In this document: positions 34,714 to 42,255 of the stretch, in pieces
How positions within the stretch are numbered: the stretch's first letter is position 1
Layout of the letters: each line of letters opens with the position of its first letter
From: Hyphomicrobium zavarzinii ATCC 27496
GTDB lineage: Bacteria; Pseudomonadota; Alphaproteobacteria; Rhizobiales; Hyphomicrobiaceae
Direction: 5' to 3'
Assembly (NCBI RefSeq): GCF_000383415.1
Contig: NZ_KB911259.1
Span: forward strand, 275,007 to 339,006
DNA length: 64,000 nucleotides
Translations under genes and position numbers: made by a program
The notes under the pieces: model-generated
Told to the model about the DNA's origin: nothing
Databases searched by the model: none
The model's input: the letters and a program-made list of their open reading frames with translations, nothing else

Positions 34714-35232
34714 TTACTTGGCCTCTGCAGCCTTGGTGGCAATGGCGTCGACCGGCTTCTCGAAGCCGATGAAGATGACGCACGCATCGGGTCCCTCGCA
34801 CTTTGCGGAGTGGGGCATACCCGCCGGAATGAGCGTATAGGCGCCCTGATCGAGCGAAGCCTGACGGCCGCCGTCAAAGGTCACACTGAATTTCCCCTTC
34901 ACCAGAACCACATGCTCCGGCGAATGATGCCAGTGCCCCTTCAGCTCGGTTCCAGGCGCCGCCCTGAGATAGACGTCAGCCGCTCCCTTTGCCGGATCTC
35001 CGCTCAACACCGTCACCTCGCAGCCGGACGGGAAGATATCGGGACACGGTCCCCACTTCAGGTTCTTGTCATCCGGCGAGGTGGTGATCAATTCGCCTAC
35101 GACCTGCGGCGGCGCCCCGTGATTGTCAGCGCTCGCCGACTGCAGACCGACGCAGGCGCCGGCCAACCCAGCGAGCACACCCAGAGCCAAACGAGATACG
35201 CCGGTGCGGGCGCGGATCCCCTGTCGAACCAT
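34714..35232 (-). CDS. Secreted cupin-domain protein
   Basis: This 172-residue protein has a signal peptide (LALGVLAGLAGACVGLQSASA) and a single cupin domain. The metal-binding motifs are visible: GTELKGHWHHSPEHVVLVKG (His cluster) and LIPAGMPHSAKCEG. There are also four cysteines (CPDIFPSGC, AKCEGPDAC) suggesting two disulphides. GAGGAGAGGAACTCACA precedes ATG 35232. It may be a periplasmic metal-binding or small oxidoreductase protein; substrate unknown. It is transcribed with the 31-codon frame downstream. Confidence 0.82.
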   Translation of the reverse strand: MVRQGIRARTGVSRLALGVLAGLAGACVGLQSASADNHGAPPQVVGELITTSPDDKNLKWGPCPDIFPSGCEVTVLSGDPAKGAADVYLRAAPGTELKGHWHHSPEHVVLVKGKFSVTFDGGRQASLDQGAYTLIPAGMPHSAKCEGPDACVIFIGFEKPVDAIATKAAEAK

Positions 35233-35567
35233 TGTGAGTTCCTCTCCTCAATATTTCTGTCTCCACCCATCATCCGTTTCGCTCGAGATGGGCAGATCGC
35301 GCTCACGCGACAGCCGAAATATCGGGCCGATTAAGCGGCCGCGAAATACGCTTGTCTGCGCGGCGGGTCGCGTAGTTCTACTTGCAGCGGCAGGAAGAAA
35401 ATTCGATTGATCGCGGCCCGTCGAACGCGCTTTTTCAGTCTCGTCTGTTACGGCAAATCCCGGCGACGAAACGTTCGAGGCCCATCTAAAAAAAACTCCC
35501 GCGCGGCAAGCAGGATCACCCGCCTGCGAACCCGCATCACTCATGAACGAAGGAACCCATCCATCCC
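35233..35567. other. Intergenic region without recognised features
   Basis: About 335 bp between the divergent cupin gene and the small gene at 35568. It presumably holds their promoters. No repeat, hairpin with T-run or convincing short gene seen. Confidence 0.4.
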
Positions 35568-35831
35568 ATGCCACTCACGCCTAACGAAGAATCACCCGTC
35601 GTCGAGGGCCTCGCGGTCCGCTGGACCATGTCTAACGGAGCAAAGCGCCAGGTTTGCTGGGTCCGTTCCGCCGCGCTCGAAAAGCTCGAAGGCAATCCCG
35701 ATCTAGAAAGGAGCGCATTTCTCGATGCCTTCAACAGGCATCGCGCGCTGCTGGAGGCAACCGCGAGCGACATCTTCGACAAGGGCAAACTTGACGGGCC
35801 GAACGTGATCGTTCGCAAGGAGAACATCTAG
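35568..35831 (+). CDS. DUF1488-like small protein
   Basis: This 87-residue soluble protein (VEGLAVRWTMSNGAKRQVCW, then SAALEKLEGNPDLERSAFLD, then LLEATASDIFDKGKLDGPNV) has the strand-helix-helix layout and final 'IVRKENI' strand of DUF1488 proteins. The similarity is by eye and moderate. It has no known function. It lies between an intergenic stretch and a terminator for the opposite strand. Confidence 0.6.
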   Translation: MPLTPNEESPVVEGLAVRWTMSNGAKRQVCWVRSAALEKLEGNPDLERSAFLDAFNRHRALLEATASDIFDKGKLDGPNVIVRKENI

Positions 35832-35919
35832 ACTGCCCGAGTTGGCTTCCATCGCCCCCCTCGTTAGGACGGCCGCCGACGGGGCACTAGACGCAGACAC
35901 CGTCGATGCTCATTCGCGC

Positions 35920-35961
35920 AAAAAAAAAGGCCGAGAGCTCGCTCATTGCGGGCACTCGGCA
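35920..35961 (-). terminator. Terminator of the irr-like operon (minus strand)
   Basis: Stem GCCGAG / CTCGGC followed on the minus strand by TTTTTTTT. It lies about 55 bp after the stop of the Irr-like gene. Confidence 0.7.
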
Positions 35962-36013
35962 GGAAGGACACGATGAGAGGGGAAGCACCTTGCCAGCTTT
36001 ACGCTGGCCGTCT

Positions 36014-36517
36014 CTAGTCTTCGCGCCTCCTCAGGCGCAGCACGACCTCAATTCTGGCGATCTCCATGCCTGCAGGCAGCGGCGGGAGATGATCGATGGA
36101 AAGATAGCCTGACGGAACATCGACGATGCAGTCGTCCTCTTCCATCAGAAGGTGATGGTGCTCGGACACGTTGGTATCAAACCAGGCTTTCGCCGTGTCG
36201 GTTGCCAGCCTCCGAAGAAGTCCGGCGTTCGTGAACTGCTGAAGCGTGTTGTACACAGTCGCGAGCGAGACAGGGATCTCCACGCGCATGGCTTCTTCGT
36301 ACAGCATGTCAGCCGTCGTATGGCGGTCGCCTTTTCCGAAAAGAAGCTTCGCGAGTTCCATCCGCTGACGCGTCGGCCTGAGACCGGCATCACGCAGCTT
36401 CGTTCCGAGATCCCGAGACACGCAGGGCGACGTGCAAAAGGCGCACTTCAATTTGAGGCCAGCCTCGAAGCTGTCAGCTCCACTGTTGCAGTCAGGCATG
36501 TTGGTCAGATTGTCCAT
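36014..36517 (-). CDS. Fur-family regulator, Irr-like
   Basis: This 167-residue Fur-fold protein has the winged helix GLRPTRQRMELAKLLFGKGD and VSLATVYNTLQQFTNAGLLRRL. It carries the HHH triad (SEHHHLLMEEDD) and PLPAGMEIARIEVVLRLRR ending typical of Irr, the haem-linked iron regulator of Hyphomicrobiales. Unusually, the N-terminus carries a cysteine cluster CAFCTSPC around residues 25-32 where Irr proteins may have haem-binding sequences. It follows the reductase gene by 44 bp on the same strand, so it may be the last gene of the monooxygenase operon and a redox- or haem-dependent regulator of it. Confidence 0.85.
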   Translation of the reverse strand: MDNLTNMPDCNSGADSFEAGLKLKCAFCTSPCVSRDLGTKLRDAGLRPTRQRMELAKLLFGKGDRHTTADMLYEEAMRVEIPVSLATVYNTLQQFTNAGLLRRLATDTAKAWFDTNVSEHHHLLMEEDDCIVDVPSGYLSIDHLPPLPAGMEIARIEVVLRLRRRED

Positions 36518-36561
36518 CCTGAGTTCCCCCTTTTCTTGTTGCCTTTCATGGTCTGGGCGAC

Positions 36562-37638
36562 TTAGGCCCGTCCGCCGGGCATCGAAGATGCATCAAGGAA
36601 TTTGTCGAAGAAGATTCGCTGCTCGCCGATGCCGAGCGCCTTGAGGCGGCTGACCGCTGCATCCACCATGACCGGCGGGCCGCAGAGATAAGCCTGCCCA
36701 TCGGACGCCTCCAGCATCCCTTCGGCTATGGCGTTGGGACAGTGCCCGGTCGCGCCATCCCATCCATCGGCGGCCGTCTCCTGAGAAAGCACCGGAAGGA
36801 AGGAAAACTGACCATTGAGCTGCTTCGAATACTCTTCGATCTCGTCGAGGCAATAGAGATCATTCCGCGTGCGCGCTCCGAAGATCAGGGTTACCTTCCC
36901 CTTACGACCTTCATCGATGAACTGTTGCATGAGAGCGCGGATCGGCGCCAGGCCGCTGCCTCCCGCGACGAGCAGGATCGATCCCGAAGGCTCCCGCAAA
37001 TAGAAGGATCCATGCGGCCCCTCGAGGAGCACGCGATCGCCTCTCCGGTCACCGGTATGCAGCCATTCGGTAAGGGATCCGTTAGGCACGCGGCGAATGA
37101 AGAAGCTGACGTTGTTGGGCTTCTCATGCGAGGGCGAACGCGAGAACGAGTAGGATCGCGCCTTGTCGATGACGCCGGGAATGGTCACGTCGGCATATTG
37201 TCCGGGGAGGTAATCGGTGAGAGCCGCCTCGAGCTCGATCCCCACGTCGAGGATGTCGTGCGTCAGCTTTTCGACCCTCGAAATCCGCCCTTCGATGCGC
37301 CGCGACTTCGCGAGCTCCACCCCGTTTGCCTCGAGCGGAACCTCAACCTCGATATCGCTGCGAAGCATCGTCTGACAGGCAAGGATGTAGCCTTGGTCCA
37401 GCTCCTCGCCTGTCAGCACGTAGCTGAAATCGTTTAGCGGCTTGATTTGACCGCTCACGAGCTTGCACTTGCACGAACCACAACTTCCAACGCGACAATT
37501 GTAGGGCCAGTTTATCCCATTCTCCAACGCGACCTTGAGAAGGTTCTCCGACGACCCGCCCTTGACGGAAATCGTCTTCCCCAGGGGCGAGATCGTGGCG
37601 TTGAAAGGACCTTTGTTCTTTTTGAAGAAACCAAACAT
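36562..37638 (-). CDS. [2Fe-2S]/FAD/NAD(P)H oxidoreductase (XylA-like reductase)
   Basis: This 358-residue protein starts with a plant-type ferredoxin domain. Cluster cysteines are 48, 53, 56 and 88 (YNCRVGSCGSCKCKLVSG and YILACQT). An FAD domain follows (SYSFSRSPSHEKPNN, with VLLEGPHGSFYL) and then an NAD(P)-binding domain (ILLVAGGSGLAPIRALMQQF and YLCGPPVMVDAAVSRL). This order matches electron-transfer components of multicomponent monooxygenases such as XylA. It is encoded 48 bp after the truncated haemoglobin and downstream of an AlkB/XylM-like hydroxylase. The likely job is to pass electrons from NAD(P)H to that hydroxylase and/or the haemoglobin. Confidence 0.93.
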   Translation of the reverse strand: MFGFFKKNKGPFNATISPLGKTISVKGGSSENLLKVALENGINWPYNCRVGSCGSCKCKLVSGQIKPLNDFSYVLTGEELDQGYILACQTMLRSDIEVEVPLEANGVELAKSRRIEGRISRVEKLTHDILDVGIELEAALTDYLPGQYADVTIPGVIDKARSYSFSRSPSHEKPNNVSFFIRRVPNGSLTEWLHTGDRRGDRVLLEGPHGSFYLREPSGSILLVAGGSGLAPIRALMQQFIDEGRKGKVTLIFGARTRNDLYCLDEIEEYSKQLNGQFSFLPVLSQETAADGWDGATGHCPNAIAEGMLEASDGQAYLCGPPVMVDAAVSRLKALGIGEQRIFFDKFLDASSMPGGRA

Positions 37639-37686
37639 TGCGGCGTTCCAGTGCTCCGATGAGAGGGCGTTGCGGTCGGGCGTGCT

Positions 37687-38094
37687 CTAGAGATGAACGA
37701 CCTCCGGCTTCATCGAATACAGAATGCAGAGGATCTCATCCCTCTCGCGCTTACCGACCTTGCAGCGGTCAAGCGCGTCGAGCACGTCGTCACAAACCGC
37801 AACGAACTCCGCTTCGTTGATGTTCATGCCCGTATGAGTGGTGATCATGTCCTTGCCGGTGTACGTCTCGGGCCCGCCAAACCCGGCGCAGCACATCTCC
37901 GTCACGAGGCGCTTCACCTCAGTCGGGTTGCTCCGGACGTAACGCTGTTTGACGAGGGGATTTGACGTGTGGTTCTGCCAAATGATCTCCACGATCTCCT
38001 CGATGCGAGGACGGCCTCCAAGCCGCTCGTAGAGCGTACCGGCCTGCTGGTCAGAGTTGAGAACTGGCGCTTCCGCCGCAGATGCTTCCGACAT
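37687..38094 (-). CDS. Group I truncated haemoglobin
   Basis: This 135-residue truncated globin has GTLYERLGGRPRIEEIVEIIW at helix A-B, a FGGPETYTGKDMITTHTGMN segment containing the proximal His (about residue 87) and the E-F pattern of group I. It also has an extra cysteine pair (EMCCAGF). ATG 38094 follows GGGAGAATATTGCAA. Truncated haemoglobins bind O2 or NO; here it lies between a di-iron oxygenase and its reductase, so it could supply O2, scavenge NO or be reduced by the same reductase. All of that is inference from order. Confidence 0.9.
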   Translation of the reverse strand: MSEASAAEAPVLNSDQQAGTLYERLGGRPRIEEIVEIIWQNHTSNPLVKQRYVRSNPTEVKRLVTEMCCAGFGGPETYTGKDMITTHTGMNINEAEFVAVCDDVLDALDRCKVGKRERDEILCILYSMKPEVVHL

Positions 38095-38114
38095 TTGCAA
38101 TATTCTCCCTGAAT

Positions 38115-38139
38115 GCGATCCGCCATTTTGGCGGATCGC
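38115..38139 (-). promoter_or_regulatory. Intercistronic hairpin in the monooxygenase operon
   Basis: A perfect 10-bp stem GCGATCCGCC / GGCGGATCGC with loop ATTTT, between the hydroxylase stop and the haemoglobin start. On the minus strand no T-run follows, so it more likely protects the upstream mRNA than terminates it. Confidence 0.5.
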
Positions 38140-38170
38140 GTTTTGTTGTTGTCGTAGTCTGGATAGGAGG

Positions 38171-39448
38171 TCAGCTCACGTAGCTGACTTCGAGGCGCTT
38201 ACCTTCGACCTTGCGCGGGTCGATGTCGTAGCCGACGGCCTTGTTGATCTTGGCTGCGATCTTGCGCTCCTCGGGGGTCGCGAAGTCGCGGTCCCAGATG
38301 GCAAGCTTGCGGCGCATGATGTAGTGCCAGAGCGGCGGGAACAGAGCGATCACGAACTCGGTGTAGTAGCCGATGCGTGCGTTCGGCGCGCCCGTGGGAG
38401 GACCACCCACGCCGGTGAGCTCCCAGAAGTGGGTCTCGCCGCGATCGTGGTGATCAGCCTGACGGCCAATCTCGATGAAGGCCCAGCCGGTGAAGATCGT
38501 GTCGTTGTCCCAAGAGTGGCGATACTCGATGGGTTCGCCCTTCACGCGGATGAGACCGTAGTGCTCCATGTAGTTGAGCGCTTCGAGCTCGAAGTTCGAG
38601 ATGATCCAGACGACCAGCATCGCGGCGAGACCAATGAGGACGCCCGTCGCATCGCCGCTGCCGAGGTAGCCGGCTCCGGCGAACAGAGCCACCGTCGGAA
38701 TGCTCATGAGGTAGCCGCGGATCCAGCGGTTCGAGAGCGAGAAGAACGACTTGCCCATACGCTTCAGGCGCTTGCTCTCGGTAAGGATGCCGAAATACGA
38801 CTGGCCGATATGCGAGACGATGAAGTGCGTGTAGATCGAGCGGCCACGCGGAGCCGTCGCCGGATCCGTGTCGTCACCCATCTTGTTGCCTTCCGGTCCG
38901 AGCCAGGCGCGGCCGAGTTCCAGGTGATGGTTGTAGACATGCGCAAAGCAGAAATGCGCAGTGCCGGAGAGTGCCATCATCCAACGCGAAACCAGGAAGC
39001 CGAAGCCCTTCGTATGAGAAAGCTCATGGCCGAAGATGATGCCGAGGCCCTGATGCATGCCCGCGCCGATGGTCGCTGCGATCAGCGTCACCGTATCGAT
39101 GCCGTTCATGTACTCGAAGCCGTTCCACGTCATCGTCTCGATCGGAACGCCAGCGACGTACTGATAGACGCGCCAGGCGAGCGCAAGCTGAAGTCCGATG
39201 AAGGTGATCAGCTGAACGTACATCATCGAGTTCAGAATGGCGGGAATGCCCGATGCCGATCCATCCTTGTCGGATGCAGCGCCACGAAGATGGAACGGAG
39301 ACGAAAGAGTGTCGACGATGATGTTGACGGCAAAGATGCCAATGCCGAGCCAGGCCCATTCGCCGCCCTTGAGAATGCCAAGGGTGCATGCGAGCACCCC
39401 GAGCGGGGTGTACAAGTACACCAGGTGACCAAGTATCAATTTCTTCAT
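38171..39448 (-). CDS. AlkB/XylM-family membrane di-iron monooxygenase
   Basis: This 425-residue integral membrane protein has the histidine boxes of alkane/xylene hydroxylases: HELSH (residues 141-145), HVYNHH (170-175), NYMEHYG (292-298) and RQADHHD (329-335). In AlkB the last box usually reads RHSDHH; here a Gln replaces the first His. Membrane segments include HLVYLYTPLGVLACTLGIL and TGVLIGLAAMLVVWIISNF. ATG 39448 (GGGAAAGAATGAA upstream) is preferred over 39481. The enzyme would hydroxylate a hydrophobic substrate with O2; substrate unknown. It is the first gene of an operon with trHb, reductase and an Irr-like regulator. Confidence 0.88.
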   Translation of the reverse strand: MKKLILGHLVYLYTPLGVLACTLGILKGGEWAWLGIGIFAVNIIVDTLSSPFHLRGAASDKDGSASGIPAILNSMMYVQLITFIGLQLALAWRVYQYVAGVPIETMTWNGFEYMNGIDTVTLIAATIGAGMHQGLGIIFGHELSHTKGFGFLVSRWMMALSGTAHFCFAHVYNHHLELGRAWLGPEGNKMGDDTDPATAPRGRSIYTHFIVSHIGQSYFGILTESKRLKRMGKSFFSLSNRWIRGYLMSIPTVALFAGAGYLGSGDATGVLIGLAAMLVVWIISNFELEALNYMEHYGLIRVKGEPIEYRHSWDNDTIFTGWAFIEIGRQADHHDRGETHFWELTGVGGPPTGAPNARIGYYTEFVIALFPPLWHYIMRRKLAIWDRDFATPEERKIAAKINKAVGYDIDPRKVEGKRLEVSYVS

Positions 39449-39570
39449 TTCATTCTTTCCCTTCTTGCCGAATTCCGCCACATCTGCAGCAAGTTCGCGC
39501 TGACCTTTTTTTTGCCATCAGCGGGCGAATAAACTTTTTCGCTCTCGCTGATCAGCCACTGCAATTCCAC

Positions 39571-39744
39571 CTATACATTTTGGCTACGCTCGTTTTCCAT
39601 GCGTGAGATTACGCCCTCTCGCGTAGTCTCACGTCCGATGCGGCGTCTAACCGGAATGGCGCTGCGACGGCGCATTTCGACTGCACGCTGAAACAGAGCG
39701 AGCGTGACAAACAGGGCGGCAATTGCCATTGCTGTTGTGAGCAA
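39571..39744 (-). CDS. Possible small membrane protein
   Basis: A 57-residue frame directly after the peroxiredoxin stop. TTG 39744 has GGAG 7 bp upstream; an in-frame ATG at 39729 lacks one. It has one membrane helix (MAIAALFVTLALFQRAV) and a basic tail (RRRSAIPVRRRIGRETTRE). No family recognised; coupling to the peroxiredoxin gene is the only support. Confidence 0.35.
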   Translation of the reverse strand: MLTTAMAIAALFVTLALFQRAVEMRRRSAIPVRRRIGRETTREGVISRMENERSQNV

Positions 39745-39748
39745 GCGA

Positions 39749-40378
39749 TTACTCCGCCAGCTCGACAATCCGCAGATAGGGCTTGAGCTCCTTCCAGCCC
39801 TGCGGGAACAGGTCCTTCGCCTGCTCGTTAGAGATGCTTGGCGGGATGATTGCCGCCTCACCCGGCTTCCAGTTGACGGGCGTTGCCACTTTGTGGCGAT
39901 CCGAAGTCTGCAGGCTGTCGACGACGCGAAGGATCTCGTCGAAGTTGCGCCCTGCGCTCGGCGGATAGGTCATCGTGAGACGCACCCGCTTGGACGGATC
40001 TATGATAAACACCGAACGCACGGTGATCGTCGGATCGCAATCAGGATGGATCATGCCGTAAAGCTTGCTGACCGCGCGGTCCGCATCGGCAAGCACAGGG
40101 AAATTCAGGCACTGCCCCTGCGTTTCCTCGATGTCCTTTTCCCAACCGATATGGTTTTCGCCGGTATCGACCGAGAGACCGATGACCTTGACGTTGCGCT
40201 TTTCCCATTCCGGCATCAGGCGAGCGGCCGCGGCCAGCTCTGTCGTGCACACCGGGGTGTAATCCTTGGGATGGCTGAAAAGGATACCCCACGAGTCTCC
40301 CAGCCATTTATGGAACTCGATAACGCCGCGACTGCTCTCTTGCTTGAAGTCCGGCGCGATCTGACCGAGCGATATCAC
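39749..40378 (-). CDS. 1-Cys peroxiredoxin (Prx6 type)
   Basis: This 209-residue peroxiredoxin has the peroxidatic Cys at residue 44 in HPKDYTPVCTTELAAAARL. The long C-terminal domain contains SVFIIDPSKRVRLTMTYPPS, VVDSLQTSDRHKVATPVNW and IPPSISNEQAKDLFP, all Prx6-like. It reduces hydroperoxides in the cytosol; the reductant is not evident. It diverges from the azoreductase-like gene and sits beside the monooxygenase operon, where it might remove peroxide from uncoupled oxygen activation. Confidence 0.94.
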   Translation of the reverse strand: MISLGQIAPDFKQESSRGVIEFHKWLGDSWGILFSHPKDYTPVCTTELAAAARLMPEWEKRNVKVIGLSVDTGENHIGWEKDIEETQGQCLNFPVLADADRAVSKLYGMIHPDCDPTITVRSVFIIDPSKRVRLTMTYPPSAGRNFDEILRVVDSLQTSDRHKVATPVNWKPGEAAIIPPSISNEQAKDLFPQGWKELKPYLRIVELAE

Positions 40379-40680
40379 TGTCTGTAACTCCTTGGATTCA
40401 AGTTTCCTGACACCCCGACAGCGAGACGGTTCACCCGTGAGCGCGCACGCGTGCGATTGCCTCCGCCGTCATTACAGGGTGCTGCGATCGATACATTTGA
40501 GATATTTGGCGGGCTACCCGTTAGATTACGGGCGTGCACGTAGTTACCCGTCCTGCCGGATACCCGCCGCCTATGGTGTTATGCGCACGCCGCGTCACAC
40601 CTCCTGCACATCTCGAGCAGACGCCGGCTTTCGGACTCACGTCGCGCAAAGCGCGCTAACAACTCATCCAAGGGACGGAA
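40379..40680. other. Divergent promoter region, peroxiredoxin/azoreductase
   Basis: About 300 bp. A 131-codon plus-strand frame (40392-40787) runs through it into azoreductase coding sequence and is not protein-like. The region holds the repeat group at 40517-40551. Confidence 0.4.
40517..40551. promoter_or_regulatory. Clustered ACCCGT / CACGTAGT repeats
   Basis: An inverted repeat CCCGT-TAGATT-ACGGG (40517-40532) is followed by CACGTAGT (40537-40544) and another ACCCGT (40546-40551). The 8-mer CACGTAGT recurs as each half of the 16-bp palindrome at 41434, suggesting a shared regulator. Confidence 0.35.
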
Positions 40681-41301
40681 ATGACTCGATTGCTTTACAT
40701 CCAGGCGTCACCAAGAGGAGAGCGCTCTGCCTCGGCTCACGTCGCGCAGGCCTATATCGAAGCCGTAAAAAAGAAAGGCAGTGTTGAGGTCGATACGATC
40801 GACGTCTGGAATGACGAGCTGCCTCCGTTCAACGGCCCCGCATTGGACGGCAAGTATGCCGGCCTCGCCGGAACGCCTCTCACCGACGAGCAGACCGCGG
40901 CTTGGGCAGCAATCCACAGCCTCGGCGAGCGGTTCAGGAAGGCCAATCAGATCGTCGTTGCCGTTCCCATGTGGAACTTCGGAGTTCCCTACAAGCTCAA
41001 GCAGCTGATCGACCTCGTCACGCAGAAGGACGTGACGTTCCTGTTCGGCGCGAACGGCTTCGACGGAATGCTGAAAACTCAAAAGGCCGTTCTGGTTTGC
41101 GCGCGCGGCCTCGGCTACGGCGAAGGCGGGCTCCCTGAAGCGCAGTTCGACTATCAGAATGCCTACTTGAAGTCTTGGCTCACCTTCCTCGGCATCACCG
41201 ACATCCACACCATCAAGGTCGAGAAGACGCTGCTCGGCGACGCCGAGCGTGAGGCCTCTCTCGCCAAGGGCACGGCGGAAGCGGCAGCCCTCGCCGCATA
41301 G
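40681..41301 (+). CDS. FMN-dependent NADH:azoreductase-like flavoprotein
   Basis: This 206-residue flavodoxin-fold protein has FMN-binding segments TRLLYIQASPRGERSASAHV and VAVPMWNFGVPYKLKQLIDL, plus VLVCARGLGYGEGG. These match the AzoR family, which reduces quinones and azo compounds by two electrons. The physiological substrate is likely a quinone. It is monocistronic, with a terminator at 41331-41366, and divergent from the peroxiredoxin gene. A protective role against quinones formed by oxidation of aromatic substrates would fit the neighbouring monooxygenase, but is inference. Confidence 0.93.
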   Translation: MTRLLYIQASPRGERSASAHVAQAYIEAVKKKGSVEVDTIDVWNDELPPFNGPALDGKYAGLAGTPLTDEQTAAWAAIHSLGERFRKANQIVVAVPMWNFGVPYKLKQLIDLVTQKDVTFLFGANGFDGMLKTQKAVLVCARGLGYGEGGLPEAQFDYQNAYLKSWLTFLGITDIHTIKVEKTLLGDAEREASLAKGTAEAAALAA

Positions 41302-41330
41302 CTCAGCCCGATAGCTCTGGCCACGCAAGC

Positions 41331-41366
41331 GCCACCCGTGTTCATGCAGCACGGGTGGCCTTTTTA
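41331..41366 (+). terminator. Rho-independent terminator of the azoreductase gene
   Basis: A perfect 10-bp stem GCCACCCGTG / CACGGGTGGC with a 9-base loop, followed by CTTTTTA. Confidence 0.88.
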
Positions 41367-41433
41367 TCCTGGACAGTGCGGGCTCCACACCGCCCATCCC
41401 GCCGCGGGAACCTGCGAAAATGGAGCGGCAAAC

Positions 41434-41449
41434 CACGTAGTACTACGTG
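41434..41449. promoter_or_regulatory. Perfect 16-bp palindrome, candidate operator
   Basis: CACGTAGTACTACGTG is fully self-complementary. It lies 159 bp before the Nif11-like gene, with no T-run. Its half-site CACGTAGT also occurs upstream of the azoreductase gene at 40537-40544. Confidence 0.5.
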
Positions 41450-41607
41450 TTCCAAGTCAATTTTCACGCGATTATTCTCAAGCAACCCGCAACATTGCGT
41501 CCGAGCATACGTTTCCCGTGCGCTTTACAAAGGGGACTTGCCGTTGATTATAGACCGACCGCTCATATTGGGTGGAATACATATAATCCGACAAGACGGG
41601 AGAAAAC

Positions 41608-41886
41608 ATGCTTGAGAAAGCAATGCAGCGCGACGCGGAATCGCGCATCTTCGAGAAGGAAATAAAGAAACTCGGCGAAATTCTGATGGCAGATCCAGCA
41701 CTTCTGGAAAAGCTCGATACCACACCCGACAAATCCGCGTTCATCGATATGTACATGGCAATGGCCAAGGAACGCGGCCTCAAATTCACACGCGACGACC
41801 TGTTGATCGCGGTGCAGGAGCAGAAGCAAGGCCAGGACTGGATCCTTCCGAAAAAGGTCATCCGCATGATTGCGGACCGGTTCTGA
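41608..41886 (+). CDS. Nif11-like small protein
   Basis: This 92-residue acidic/basic helical protein contains a Nif11-like stretch: LGEILMADPALLEKLDTTPD followed by DMYMAMAKERGLKFTRDDLL. This gives the 'DP.L..KL...A...G..FT..DL' pattern. Nif11 domains serve as leaders of RiPP precursors or accompany nitrogen-fixation genes. No core peptide with repeated Cys, Ser or Thr follows; it ends QDWILPKKVIRMIADRF. GGGAGAAAAC lies before ATG 41608. A second small protein follows after 30 bp. The assignment is by eye and could be coincidental; function unknown. Confidence 0.6.
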   Translation: MLEKAMQRDAESRIFEKEIKKLGEILMADPALLEKLDTTPDKSAFIDMYMAMAKERGLKFTRDDLLIAVQEQKQGQDWILPKKVIRMIADRF

Positions 41887-41916
41887 GACGCCATAGGAAC
41901 TGAAGGAAACGCAAAG

Positions 41917-42219
41917 ATGAGCAACGACATCAAAACCACTGAAGGGCGCGTGGTCGGCAGCTGGGACGGCGTGTGCGCCAAGGAATTCATGGCGGAAATC
42001 GGGCGCGTGCGAAAAGCGCTCGCCGCTGCGGGCAACGGCGAGAAATTACAGCCCAGGGACATGCCTCACAGGGACCAGCTTCCGGCTGATCTGAAGAGCT
42101 TCAACGCCTATCCCCTGTGGGGATGCGACAAGAACGGTCAGTGTGTTGTGGGCGCGGGCGCGAACCGCATCGAGCCCGTGGAGAAGGTCTTGTCGTTTTC
42201 CCTCGTTGAGCACCACTAG
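41917..42219 (+). CDS. Small protein with CX5C motif, unknown function
   Basis: This 100-residue protein has an N-terminal helical part (VVGSWDGVCAKEFMAEIGRV) and a C-terminal segment LKSFNAYPLWGCDKNGQC followed by VVGAGANRIEPVEKVLSF. The CX5C loop with flanking Trp and Gly could be a metal-binding or disulphide hairpin. GAAGGAAACGCAAAG precedes the ATG. It is cotranscribed with the Nif11-like gene. I do not recognise a family. A modified-peptide precursor is possible but nothing else in the sequence proves it. Confidence 0.65.
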   Translation: MSNDIKTTEGRVVGSWDGVCAKEFMAEIGRVRKALAAAGNGEKLQPRDMPHRDQLPADLKSFNAYPLWGCDKNGQCVVGAGANRIEPVEKVLSFSLVEHH

Positions 42220-42255
42220 CCAAGGCCCTAGACTGGAGCTGCCCACGAATGAACC

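Larger units (their letters stand above)
41302..41607. other. Intergenic region with terminator and palindrome
   Basis: About 305 bp between the azoreductase gene and the Nif11-like gene. It holds the azoreductase terminator and the 16-bp palindrome listed separately, and no supported gene. Confidence 0.5.

Noticed and set aside
36585-36593. AAGATGCAT half-site resembling NsrR
   Set aside because: Single half-site inside the reductase coding sequence without a matching arm.
40392-40787. 131-codon frame overlapping the azoreductase start
   Set aside because: Out of frame with a well-supported gene and composition unlike a protein.
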